Part shown: piece after piece, positions 41,303-49,119 of the stretch | Layout of the letters: each line of letters opens with the position of its first letter | Position numbering within the stretch: the stretch's first letter is position 1 | From: Desulfoferrobacter suflitae | Lineage (GTDB): Bacteria > Desulfobacterota > Syntrophobacteria > Syntrophobacterales > Syntrophobacteraceae | Direction of reading: 5' to 3' | NCBI RefSeq assembly: GCF_022603395.1 | Contig: NZ_JAIBKA010000006.1 | Location: 279,829 to 343,828 of the forward strand | Length of the DNA stretch: 64,000 nucleotides | Made by a program: the position numbers and the translations under genes | The notes under the pieces: generated by a model | The model's database searches: none | Told to the model about the DNA's origin: nothing | Seen by the model: only the letters and a program-made list of their open reading frames with translations

Positions 41303-42142
41303 CTACTCGATGGGAAAGTAACCGTGCCGCCTGATGATTGCAGCACCGTCAGGGCTCAGGATGTAGTCGATGAAAGCCTGAACCAGCGGGTTCGGTTCAC
41401 CTCTGGTGTTCATGTAAAGCTTGCGTACCACTGGATAGCTGCCGTTCAGCGCATTTTCCTGCGACGCGGCTACACCGTCCAACTGCAAAGCCTTGACGCT
41501 TTCATCAATGTGCCCGATGCTCACATAGCCAATGGCATTTGGGTCTTGCGCCACGGCAACCTTCATGGCTCCATTGGACGGCACGATGTTCGCCGACTGG
41601 GCGACCGTTCCCTGTTTGAGTAGCTTCTTCCAAAAAACCTCGCGGGTCCCGCTCGCTTCATCACGGCTGAAAAGGTGAATGGCGGCGTCTCTACCCCCTA
41701 CCTCCTTCCAGTTGCTGATTTTTCCCGCAAAGATATCCATGATCTGCTCGGCGGAGAGATTGGAGACACTGTTTTGCGCATTGACCACGGCCGCCACGCC
41801 GTCCAGCGCAAACGCATAGGACCGGAGACCATACTTGCCGATTTCTTCGGGTGACAGTGCCCGTCCGGTGTTGCCGATGTCGACCAGGCCCTCGCCCACT
41901 TTCTGCACCCCGACACCCGTTCCGCCCCCTTCAACGGTGATCCTCACCGCAGGATTGAAAGTCATGATGGTTTTCGCCGCGTCGTTCATCACTGGAATGT
42001 GAGCCGTGCCGCCGGCGATGCTGATGGTCCCGTTAAGGTTTTTAAAGCTCTCCAGAGCATTGCAGTGTCCCTGATCGAAGGGCATGACCGCACTCACCAG
42101 AAAGCAAACCGTAATCAGCCATAACAGATTGATGGTTTTCAT
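41303..42142 (-). CDS. pstS: phosphate-binding protein PstS
   Basis: The 279-residue periplasmic solute-binding protein has a Sec signal peptide (MKTINLLWLITVCFLVSAVM). In the mature part are SIAGGTAHIPVMNDAAKTIM and EGGGTGVGVQKVGEGLVDIG, the ligand loop with GGTG, then HLFSRDEASGTREVFWKK (the R-D-x-S-G-T motif that clasps phosphate in PstS) and GAMKVAVAQDPNAIGYVSIG. The ATG at 42142 follows GGAGGAG; the longer frame from 42274 has no signal peptide. First gene of the pst operon. No phoU or phoBR gene is beside it. Confidence 0.9.
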   Translation of the reverse strand: MKTINLLWLITVCFLVSAVMPFDQGHCNALESFKNLNGTISIAGGTAHIPVMNDAAKTIMTFNPAVRITVEGGGTGVGVQKVGEGLVDIGNTGRALSPEEIGKYGLRSYAFALDGVAAVVNAQNSVSNLSAEQIMDIFAGKISNWKEVGGRDAAIHLFSRDEASGTREVFWKKLLKQGTVAQSANIVPSNGAMKVAVAQDPNAIGYVSIGHIDESVKALQLDGVAASQENALNGSYPVVRKLYMNTRGEPNPLVQAFIDYILSPDGAAIIRRHGYFPIE

Positions 42143-42442
42143 TTTTCTCCTCCAGTCGAATGGCTTCTTCCAAGCGCACCAGGCGCACTGTCGAAAACAC
42201 CCGGTCGGGGCACGCAATACCTTGGAAGCCCCTTTGCCGGCTCCGATAGCAACAAGTAGCAACAAGAAAGACAAGTAAATTGAAGGAGCCCCTATATCAA
42301 ATAGATAATTACGATGAAATCAGGGGGAGGCCATTGAGGCGAGCAATGACTATTGGCTTACAGGGACTTGCAGCAACAGGAGAGTGCCGCAGTTCAAGCG
42401 GTTTTTCATGCACTGCCGGCGCATAGTGCGCCGGCAAGTTTT
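42143..42442. other. 300-base spacer between pstS and the thioesterase gene
   Basis: No gene is supported. Near its left end the ribosome binding site of pstS is found, and near its right end the 10-bp palindrome described separately. I see no clear Pho box, consensus promoter or T-run terminator by eye in either direction. Confidence 0.4.
42414..42436. repeat. perfect 10-bp palindromic stem, possible terminator
   Basis: TGCCGGCGCA, 3-base loop TAG, TGCGCCGGCA. On the plus strand it is followed by AAGTTTTCT, a weak T-run; on the minus strand it lies just downstream of the thioesterase stop (42443) without a T-run. It may stop minus-strand transcription or act as a cruciform or protein site. 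Confidence 0.55.
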
Positions 42443-42874
42443 CTATTGCGGTGCCGCGTGTGAAGACTTGGCCGCTGCTTTCTGGTTAAACCTTGCTGCA
42501 TCGATGATAAACCGCTCATGGGTCCCTCGAGATATTTCGTCAACTCCATCATGGGCGCTGAGAACAAAGGTCAACTTTCGTCCTTCCACCTTCTCGAGAC
42601 TTCCCCTGACCGTGATTGTCAGACCAGGCGGAGTCGCAGCCGTATGATTCACATTGACACCGATGCCCACCGTCTGTTCCCGCGGCCAATCGATATGAGG
42701 ATTAACGGCGCAGATACAGGCCCACTCGAACAGTCCCACCATAAAGCCGGTGGCAAACACTTTGGGCATCACCTGAAACTCCGGCGACTCGGGATAGAGA
42801 AAAGGCACCGTTTTGTTTTCCGGTACGGTAAAGTTGAACTCAAAGGACAACCCGGGCTGAAGCGTCTTTTGCAT
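42443..42874 (-). CDS. hotdog-fold thioesterase, fluoroacetyl-CoA thioesterase-like
   Basis: The 143-residue protein has the FlK-like hotdog pattern. It has the PEFQVMPKVFATGFMVGLFE strand-helix segment with the conserved A-T-x-F-M-V-x-L-x-E, and WPREQTVGIGVNVNHTAATP with N-x-H-x-A-A-T-P, then GVDEISRGTHERFIID. Family members hydrolyse acyl-CoA thioesters; FlK detoxifies fluoroacetyl-CoA, but most relatives have unknown acyl substrates. It is divergent from the LysR gene and has a consensus -35 upstream, suggesting control by that regulator. The ATG at 42874 follows GGAGG. Confidence 0.85.
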   Translation of the reverse strand: MQKTLQPGLSFEFNFTVPENKTVPFLYPESPEFQVMPKVFATGFMVGLFEWACICAVNPHIDWPREQTVGIGVNVNHTAATPPGLTITVRGSLEKVEGRKLTFVLSAHDGVDEISRGTHERFIIDAARFNQKAAAKSSHAAPQ

Positions 42875-42940
42875 GGTGAACCTCCTCTGGAATGTGCTGT
42901 TCGATTGAAATCAAGTCTTCTTTTCCGGTTTACTATTTTA

Positions 42941-42970
42941 TCTATCGAGTGTAAGATGTTGAAATGTCAA
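42941..42970 (-). promoter_or_regulatory. promoter candidate for the thioesterase gene
   Basis: Minus strand: perfect -35 TTGACA (42970-42965), 18-base spacer, poor -10 GATAGA (42946-42941). It lies in the divergent gap with the LysR gene; the AT-rich stretch 42965-42990 between them would suit a LysR-type operator. Confidence 0.4.
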
Positions 42971-43012
42971 ATTAATTATTCTAATCGAGCACATTAGACA
43001 GGCTTATGCAGA

Positions 43013-43915
43013 ATGGAATGGCAGCAATTGACGGGGTTTTATCACGTCGCCAGGTTAAAGAGCTTTACCCGAGCGGCAAAAGCCACATTCCGCACGCAGT
43101 CGGCGTTGAGTCAGCAGATCAAGGCACTCGAAGAGGAGCTGGACTGTCAGTTGTTTGAGCGGGTGGGGAAGCGCAGGATCAGCCTCACCGCGGCCGGCGA
43201 AATCCTGTATCACTACGCCGAATCGGTGCTGCACGGGCACGCGCAGCTTGTGGAACAGTTGCACGACATCAAAAAGCTTCCGAAGGGACCACTGAAGATC
43301 GCGGCACCCTTCACCACCCTGTACCATTTGCTGCCGGAGAGACTTTCCCGATACATGCAGCGCTACCCCGAAGTGGAGCTCACTCTGCTGGATCGTCCGC
43401 AGGAGAGCGCGCTCGAACTGCTCAAGCAGGGAGAAATCGATTTATGTTTTGCCCTGGAATCACTGGTGCCCAAGTCCTTCACCTCTGTTCGCTGGCTGAC
43501 AGTGGAAACGGTTCTCATGGTGCCGCAGGGGCATCCCCTGGCTCGGCTGGAGCGGGTGACCTTCGACCGGCTCGCCAGGTACCCGCTCATCATGCCCCCC
43601 AAGCATATGAGAACCGGTTGCCGTCAGCTTTTGGAAAGGGAATTGGCGCGCATGAAAATGAGCTGCCGCATCATTATGGAATCTTCCAATGTGGAGCTCA
43701 GTTCGATCTATGTGGAACTGGGTCTTGGCATTTCCTTTGCCACGGTGGTGAGGGATTTGCCCGTCCTGCGAGAGAGAAGGCTCGAGTTTCTCGCACTCGA
43801 TCACTATTTTCAGCCGGATCACATTTGCATCGTGACACGAGTGGATAAGAAGCTTTTGTCGTACCAGCAGGATTTTGTGAATATGCTCATGCAGGAGTCG
43901 AACTCGTGTGGATAA
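43013..43915 (+). CDS. LysR-family transcriptional regulator
   Basis: The 300-residue regulator has an N-terminal winged helix-turn-helix (residues 1-62, LKSFTRAAKATFRTQSALSQ then QIKALEEELDCQLFERVGKR) and a periplasmic-binding-protein-like effector domain (90-290). The recognition pattern S-A-L-S-Q-Q-I-K-x-L-E-E-E-L resembles CysB/Cbl-type regulators of sulfur or related metabolism, but the effector is not predictable. It is divergent from the thioesterase gene (138-base gap), the usual LysR arrangement, and may control it. The ATG at 43013 agrees with homology; an in-frame TGC extension is not needed. Confidence 0.92.
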   Translation: MEWQQLTGFYHVARLKSFTRAAKATFRTQSALSQQIKALEEELDCQLFERVGKRRISLTAAGEILYHYAESVLHGHAQLVEQLHDIKKLPKGPLKIAAPFTTLYHLLPERLSRYMQRYPEVELTLLDRPQESALELLKQGEIDLCFALESLVPKSFTSVRWLTVETVLMVPQGHPLARLERVTFDRLARYPLIMPPKHMRTGCRQLLERELARMKMSCRIIMESSNVELSSIYVELGLGISFATVVRDLPVLRERRLEFLALDHYFQPDHICIVTRVDKKLLSYQQDFVNMLMQESNSCG

Positions 43916-44064
43916 GAAGAGTGCTTACCGCTTTAAACCTTGTTTTTGATCAGCAGATCGATATATTTCAGATGGTGGCAGGAATCGCGCAGCCCACGGG
44001 TCGGTCCTGAAGCAGTCGGTATATTGAATGCTCTGTTGAGAAGCATAATCGGGAAACAACATCA

Positions 44065-44532
44065 ATGCTCCCTTTTTGGCTGTTGATCCTTTGGATGATT
44101 TACTTCCTCTTTCCCTTTGACCTGTTCCCGGATTTTATCCCTGGAATCGGCTGGATCGAGGATTTTCTCATCCTCATCGGCGGATATTGGATGTGGCGCA
44201 ACAAACAGCAAAGCTATTCCACCGACCATACAGGCCGGTTTCAATACCAGGAGGAACAGCAGCAGGAATCACGGACCGATTCGCAAGGGCGGCAGCGCAC
44301 GGGCGATGCTGGCGGGTCTCACAAAGACTTCAGGGATCCGTACAAGATCCTCGGTGTGGAACCGGCGGCTACGCCCACGGAAATCAAGCGGGCATACCGA
44401 CTGCAGGCCAATCGCTATCACCCGGACAAGGTTGCCCACCTGGGAGAAGAGTTCCAGGCTCTGGCCAAGGAAAAGTTTCAAGATATTCAATGGGCTTACG
44501 AACAACTGCAGAAGCAGGGCAAAGCAGCCTGA
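44065..44532 (+). CDS. membrane-anchored J-domain protein
   Basis: The 155-residue protein has a hydrophobic N-terminus with a proline-bounded hairpin (LPFWLLILWMIYFLFPFDLF then DFLILIGGYWMWRNK), similar to DUF1232 membrane segments. A Gln/Glu-rich linker leads to a C-terminal J domain at about 92-152 with DPYKILGVEPAATPTEIKRA and the HPD motif in RYHPDKVAHLG. J domains stimulate DnaK; here it would act from the membrane surface. It lies 8 bases before the Fe-S protein gene, so the 44065-45981 genes look like one operon. Ribosome binding site weak; start supported by the membrane segment. Confidence 0.85.
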   Translation: MLPFWLLILWMIYFLFPFDLFPDFIPGIGWIEDFLILIGGYWMWRNKQQSYSTDHTGRFQYQEEQQQESRTDSQGRQRTGDAGGSHKDFRDPYKILGVEPAATPTEIKRAYRLQANRYHPDKVAHLGEEFQALAKEKFQDIQWAYEQLQKQGKAA

Positions 44533-44539
44533 CAACGAG

Positions 44540-45094
44540 ATGGAAAACATGGAGCGAGAGACAACCACGCCAAATGGCTACCGGTTTCGGTTGGTCAACA
44601 TCGAATGCCTGCCGAATTCGGCCAATTTCAATGTTATTATGGATTTGCAGGAGACCATAGCAGAACTGCTCCCCTACCTGGCCGCAGCACTGCCCGGTTG
44701 CAGCTATACCGTCGAGGCCGGAGTGATCAACCTCATGGATAAAGGTCACATCATCGCCATTTATCCCACCTATCTGACTATCACCGATGTGACAACGCAC
44801 GCCGAAGCGGAACGGTATTGCCGTGACTATTTTCAGAAAATACAGGAAGTTAAGCGCAACAGGGCAAACCTTCAGCCGGTTTTCACCAGGCACCCCACAC
44901 TCTCTCCATTGGACATCCTGCGGGCACTGCCCAAAACAAACTGCCAAGAATGCGGATCCGTTTCCTGCATGGCATTCGCCGCCGCCGTGTTCAGGCGGGA
45001 AGCCAGCATTACCGCCTGCGCACCGCTCGTGCAGGAACAGGAAAACTATCGGGATTTATTCCGCGAACTTCAACGCAACGGATATCAGACATGA
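44540..45094 (+). CDS. Fe-S-domain protein of unknown function
   Basis: The 184-residue protein has an N-terminal unknown domain (about 10-115, NIECLPNSANFNVIMDLQET) and a C-terminal 4Fe-4S domain at about 130-165. Its motif is NCQECGSVSCMAFAAAVF and, after ten residues, TACAPL (C-x2-C-G-x3-C-x2-F-A...C), the PF04060-type cluster-binding fold seen in corrinoid and electron-transfer proteins. The start is the ATG at 44540; an ATG three codons later is also possible. Its TGA overlaps the ATG of the DUF2007-DUF3786 gene. The pair resembles the Fe-S/DUF3786 combinations common in Desulfobacterota, which have no defined role. Confidence 0.78.
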   Translation: MENMERETTTPNGYRFRLVNIECLPNSANFNVIMDLQETIAELLPYLAAALPGCSYTVEAGVINLMDKGHIIAIYPTYLTITDVTTHAEAERYCRDYFQKIQEVKRNRANLQPVFTRHPTLSPLDILRALPKTNCQECGSVSCMAFAAAVFRREASITACAPLVQEQENYRDLFRELQRNGYQT

Positions 45095-45981
45095 CCCAAG
45101 AAGACCCTCAGTTCGTTTCCATTCATACCGTGGCCGACCGCTTTGAAGCAGACCTCATCATGCACGCTCTGGAGAAGGAAGAAATTCATGCAATCCTGCG
45201 AACATTTGAGGAAACCCCCTACAATGGACTGTTTGTATCGCAGAGGGGATGGGGCCGGGTTCTGGTAGCCGAGGAAGACGTCACAAAAGCTCGTGAAGTG
45301 ATTGATCCCTTGATTCAAGATCTGCAGAAAACCAGGCTCTACTCCGACCCCTCCGAACTCGATCCGCTGTTGTGGGAAAATCTGCGCCAGGCAGATCCTC
45401 GAAGGATCTGCATTAACGCGCAGATTCGTTACGACTCTGAGGCACAAGGCTACACCTTTTCTCTGCTCAACGGCACATTTGTCTGTCTCCCTCACCAACA
45501 AACCATAGAGGTTCTGCATCCACTGCCACACCCCGACCTGAACTTTGAATTTTATCTGGTAGTGCTTCATTATTTGCTGGAAGCACAAAACGTTCCACTG
45601 TCGGCCACATGGATCAGCGAGAAGGACATTCCCGGGGGCCAAATGTTTTTTCGCGGGCCTCACAAGTTCCCCACTGAACCCTTATTGGCGCTTTTCGGCC
45701 GCAAGCCGGAAATTTTTCGGGCGGCCGCACAATCTCTGGGTGGAACGCCGGTGGAAATGGGCGATCTGGGCTACCGACTTTGGGCCTTTCCGCGCATTCC
45801 CCTGCTGTTTGTGCTCTGGGAAGGGGATGAAGAATTTGAACCGGCGCTGCACATCCGTTTCAACTCTACTGTCACAAGCCAGCTGGAATCTCTCGACAGC
45901 ATCTGGGCGCTGGTCAATGTGGTGTGCAGAAACCTTAAAGCCGCGGCACGAAATATTCTGAGGGAACAAAGCGACATCTAG
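45091..45981 (+). CDS. DUF2007-DUF3786 fusion protein
   Basis: The 296-residue protein has an N-terminal DUF2007 (putative signal-transducing) domain at about 5-72, SIHTVADRFEADLIMHALEK then WGRVLVAEEDVTKAREVI. A DUF3786 domain follows at about 88-290, with FYLVVLHYLLEAQNVPLSAT, GGQMFFRGPHKFPTEPLLAL and LFVLWEGDEEFEPALHIRF. Both families are of unknown function, and fusion of the two is uncommon in my experience. It starts in an ATGA overlap with the Fe-S gene. It converges on the helicase gene. Confidence 0.78.
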   Translation: MTQEDPQFVSIHTVADRFEADLIMHALEKEEIHAILRTFEETPYNGLFVSQRGWGRVLVAEEDVTKAREVIDPLIQDLQKTRLYSDPSELDPLLWENLRQADPRRICINAQIRYDSEAQGYTFSLLNGTFVCLPHQQTIEVLHPLPHPDLNFEFYLVVLHYLLEAQNVPLSATWISEKDIPGGQMFFRGPHKFPTEPLLALFGRKPEIFRAAAQSLGGTPVEMGDLGYRLWAFPRIPLLFVLWEGDEEFEPALHIRFNSTVTSQLESLDSIWALVNVVCRNLKAAARNILREQSDI

Positions 45982-46003
45982 AAGCCGGCTCTGCCGGCTG
46001 TCC

Positions 46004-48724
46004 TCAAAATCCCGGCAGCTTGAACTTCATGGTCACTTCGCCCGTTTGTTTGTTGATCTGGATCATCCGCTCGTCCTGTGTCGCCTCTCCCGCCGTTGCC
46101 AGCTTTTGACCGGTCGCCATTTCCAGAAGGCCGCTGATGAACTGCAGACCTGAGTTGAGCACTTGCTCGAGTTTTTCCGGCGGTTGCGCGGCAAGATTGA
46201 AGCCGGCCGCCTGAGCCCGATCATCGGCCATCTGCTGTTGCTCCCGAGCGGCCGCCAGTTCGCTTTGCACATCGGGTTCCTCGGACGCGAACGCCACCTG
46301 TCGGCTGTCATCCTGCAACACCTGAGGATTCAGATAATGGGGTGTTTCTTCCGGCAGCTCCTCGGAATGCCTGGTCTCCGGGACAACCACGAGGGGTTCA
46401 TCGCCCATCATCTCGCGCAGCTTGTTGAGAATCTCCATCCGCTTTTCGTGGGAAAATTCCACCGTGGCGGGCCCTTCGTCGAACACGCCGTCGAACAGGT
46501 CCTTTTTAAGCTGCAGGCCGGCCATGATCTTTTCTTCGATGCTGTTTTTGGCAATGAGGTTCACCACGTTCACACAACTGCTCTGTTGCCCGATGCGACT
46601 GACACGGCCGATGCGCTGATGCAATCGGGCCGGATTCCACGGCAGCTCGAAGTTGACCACACAGTCCGCCGCCTGCAGATTCAGACCGGTCCCACCCGCA
46701 TCGGTCGAAAGAAACACCTTGCACTGGGGATTTGTGGTGAATTCATCGATCAAACACTGACGCTTGTTCACCGGGACCTTGCCGGACAGCTCGACAAACG
46801 GTATGCCGGCCTGCGAGAGGTGTTTACCGATGAGAAACGTCATGGTGGTCCATTCGCTGAAAATAACGACCTTGCGCCCATTCTGCAGCACCAGTTCGTC
46901 AAGAATTCCTTCCAGTTCCTTGAGCTTGGGCGAGAGGTTGGTGTGGCGATCGATCAGATAGGTCGAGTTGCACACCATGCGCATCTTGAGCAGCAGTTCC
47001 TGCATGCGTCTGATGTCCATGGGGGTGAGAAATTTCTTGTTGATGAGAGGCAGCAGCGACGCCAGATAACCGTTGTGAATCTCCGCCTGTTTGGCGGTCA
47101 GCTCCAGGTAATAATTGTTGACGATCTCTTCGGGCAGCTCTGACAGGACTTCCTCCTTGCGCCTGCGGATCACAACGCCCTTGAGTCGCTCATTGAGAAC
47201 ATCCAGGTTGCGATATCCGAGGATTTTCCCTTTCTTGTGGCGGCTCAGCATGAAATGGTCGGCGGCAAACTGCCAGAGGGGCGACAGCATGTGAGGGTCG
47301 AGAAACTGAACGATGGAATAGACGTCTTCCAGCTTATTTTCCAGGGGAGTACCGGTGAGGACGACGGCATGCTTGCGTGGGATGCTTTTGACCGCCTCGG
47401 CGGTCTTGGTGGTGAAATTTTTGATGCGCTGCGCTTCATCCAGAATGACCACATCCGGCTTGAAGCGGGAAATGACCGTTACATCCCGCAGCACAGCCTC
47501 GTAGTTGGTGATTTTGAACAGGCTTGACTCATTGTCATACAGCGCTTTGCGCTGCTGCTTTGTGCCTGCCACAATGGCGGCGCGTTCATGGGTGAATCTT
47601 TCGATCTCGCGCTTCCATTGCTCTTTCAAGGAAGCCAGGGTGACCACCAATACCCGCCGAAATCCGAACACTTCTTTTTTCAGAACACTCAGGGCAATGG
47701 CCTGCAAGGTCTTGCCGAGGCCCATTTCATCGCCGATCAACACCGCTTTCCTGTAAAGGCCAAATTCAACGCCCTTGACCTGATAGGGATAAAGGGTGGC
47801 CTTTATCCTATCCAGGGCGGGAAATTCGCTGCGTGCCAATTCCTGCAGTTGCCGCTCGGTGAGATACTCATCAAGGCGGTTGAGGACCGGTTCCTGCACC
47901 CGCACACGCTTGTTCCCCTGCAGCTTGAAGAAGAGCGGGAGAAAACCGTCAAAGTCACCGTCTGCAAACAGTCCCTGCTGATCAAAATGCTCTGCGAGCA
48001 ACGGCTGGATGTCTTGAATCTCTTCCTGCGGCCGCTCGCAAAAGATCCTTGGCTTACCGTGGCACGAATCCCAATAGATGTCCACGAAAGGAAAGCGCTC
48101 GATTTGCAGTCGTTCCTGCAAGTCCTTCTGCTTTTTGATATGCTCGTGGATGAACATCAGGTGTTTGCAGGTGCCGAGTCGATTCGTCAAAAAATCCGGG
48201 CAACTGCAATGCCCCAAGGCATTTTCCGGATCGTGCAGGGTCACCTTGTACTGCAGCCCACGGGCTGTCCCGACCAGGTGCTCGCCTTTGTACATATCCC
48301 CTAAAACGGCTGACAGCTCCTCGCTTTTGGCCCGCTTTCTGCGATCCTCAAGGGCCTGAGCGCGGATTTCATCGGCGGTCAGGTAGGCTTCGGCCGGGAT
48401 GATGTCCGCCGGTTCCGGCACGAGGGCCTGATAGTCCCGAAAATTCTTCCTGTCCATGATGTCGAGCAGGACCGCTACGGTATGCTTGCAACCCTCACCG
48501 GGGTACGGGCAATTGCAGGAGTAGTCGATGCCGCCGTTATTGAAGGCAACCGTGATCAGGTAGTCGCCGAAGCTTCCATCGACTTCGTAGACATACGATC
48601 CTTCCTCCTGATTCACCTCGACGCAGCTGTATGCCCCAAGCTGATAGAGGTTCTCTCCGCGGCGGTAGATGATATTCGAATCGGCCACCTCGTCCCGAAT
48701 GAATTCCTCGGTCAAAACATACAT
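46004..48724 (-). CDS. SWIM zinc-finger SNF2-family helicase
   Basis: The 906-residue ATP-dependent DNA translocase has two SWIM zinc fingers near the N-terminus, CNCPYPGEGCKHTVAVLL (about 70-88) and CSCPDFLTNRLGTCKHLMF (about 173-192). The first ATPase lobe has motif I GDEMGLGKTLQAIAL and DEAQRIKNF (DExQ), and the second lobe has LSTDAGGTGLNLQAADCVV and RLHQRIGRVSRIGQQSSCVN. The C-terminal 150 residues are acidic and unassigned. Known relatives are HepA/RapA-like; targets here are unknown. The start is the ATG at 48724. It stands alone in its orientation between DUF3786 and the glutamate synthase operon. Confidence 0.93.
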   Translation of the reverse strand: MYVLTEEFIRDEVADSNIIYRRGENLYQLGAYSCVEVNQEEGSYVYEVDGSFGDYLITVAFNNGGIDYSCNCPYPGEGCKHTVAVLLDIMDRKNFRDYQALVPEPADIIPAEAYLTADEIRAQALEDRRKRAKSEELSAVLGDMYKGEHLVGTARGLQYKVTLHDPENALGHCSCPDFLTNRLGTCKHLMFIHEHIKKQKDLQERLQIERFPFVDIYWDSCHGKPRIFCERPQEEIQDIQPLLAEHFDQQGLFADGDFDGFLPLFFKLQGNKRVRVQEPVLNRLDEYLTERQLQELARSEFPALDRIKATLYPYQVKGVEFGLYRKAVLIGDEMGLGKTLQAIALSVLKKEVFGFRRVLVVTLASLKEQWKREIERFTHERAAIVAGTKQQRKALYDNESSLFKITNYEAVLRDVTVISRFKPDVVILDEAQRIKNFTTKTAEAVKSIPRKHAVVLTGTPLENKLEDVYSIVQFLDPHMLSPLWQFAADHFMLSRHKKGKILGYRNLDVLNERLKGVVIRRRKEEVLSELPEEIVNNYYLELTAKQAEIHNGYLASLLPLINKKFLTPMDIRRMQELLLKMRMVCNSTYLIDRHTNLSPKLKELEGILDELVLQNGRKVVIFSEWTTMTFLIGKHLSQAGIPFVELSGKVPVNKRQCLIDEFTTNPQCKVFLSTDAGGTGLNLQAADCVVNFELPWNPARLHQRIGRVSRIGQQSSCVNVVNLIAKNSIEEKIMAGLQLKKDLFDGVFDEGPATVEFSHEKRMEILNKLREMMGDEPLVVVPETRHSEELPEETPHYLNPQVLQDDSRQVAFASEEPDVQSELAAAREQQQMADDRAQAAGFNLAAQPPEKLEQVLNSGLQFISGLLEMATGQKLATAGEATQDERMIQINKQTGEVTMKFKLPGF

Positions 48725-48851
48725 ACCAGTCTCTCCTCACAGTCAATTTTGCTCGATGGCAAGTGGATGCTGTTGGCAAAAGTCCACTAAGAAAAATCCG
48801 ACGACCAGAAATCCGGAAACTCGCTTTGGAACATGCAGGCTCTCCCCGGTA

Positions 48852-48921
48852 GGTCAGGGTGTGTGCAGCACTGCCTGACACAACCCTTTTGTCAGGGAGT
48901 TCCACCGCACACATCCTGACC
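48852..48921. repeat. nested inverted repeat, 70 bp
   Basis: Outer arms GGTCAGGGTGTGTGC (48852-48866) and GCACACATCCTGACC (48907-48921) match in inverted form at 14 of 15 bases. Inside is CCTGACA/TGTCAGG (48874-48896) with a 9-base loop. The sequence CTGAC/GTCAG recurs in both arms. It lies in the 395-base non-coding gap 48725-49119. Confidence 0.55.
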
Positions 48922-49045
48922 TGCGAATGAATGAACTTTCAAATTTCCGGACGATTCGAACCAGTTGTCAAATAGCATTTGAGGTACACGATGTAAAATC
49001 GTTTTCGCCACAGATGATTCAGGGAAAGTTTACGAGCGGATTGGT

Positions 49046-49070
49046 TGCGGCGGGGATAAACCCCGCCGCA
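49046..49070. repeat. GC-rich 10-bp hairpin before the glutamate synthase operon end
   Basis: TGCGGCGGGG, loop ATAAA, CCCCGCCGCA. It lies 50 bases after the stop of the minus-strand gltD-like gene and has no T-run on either side; it may slow or stop transcription by another route. Confidence 0.5.
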
Positions 49071-49119
49071 CGATGCAAGGATTGATGTTTGAAAGGAGTA
49101 TTGGATGTGTCAGGGTCGC

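Noticed and set aside
46163..47143. 326-codon plus-strand frame opposite the SNF2 helicase
   Set aside because: Antisense shadow with no recognisable protein features.
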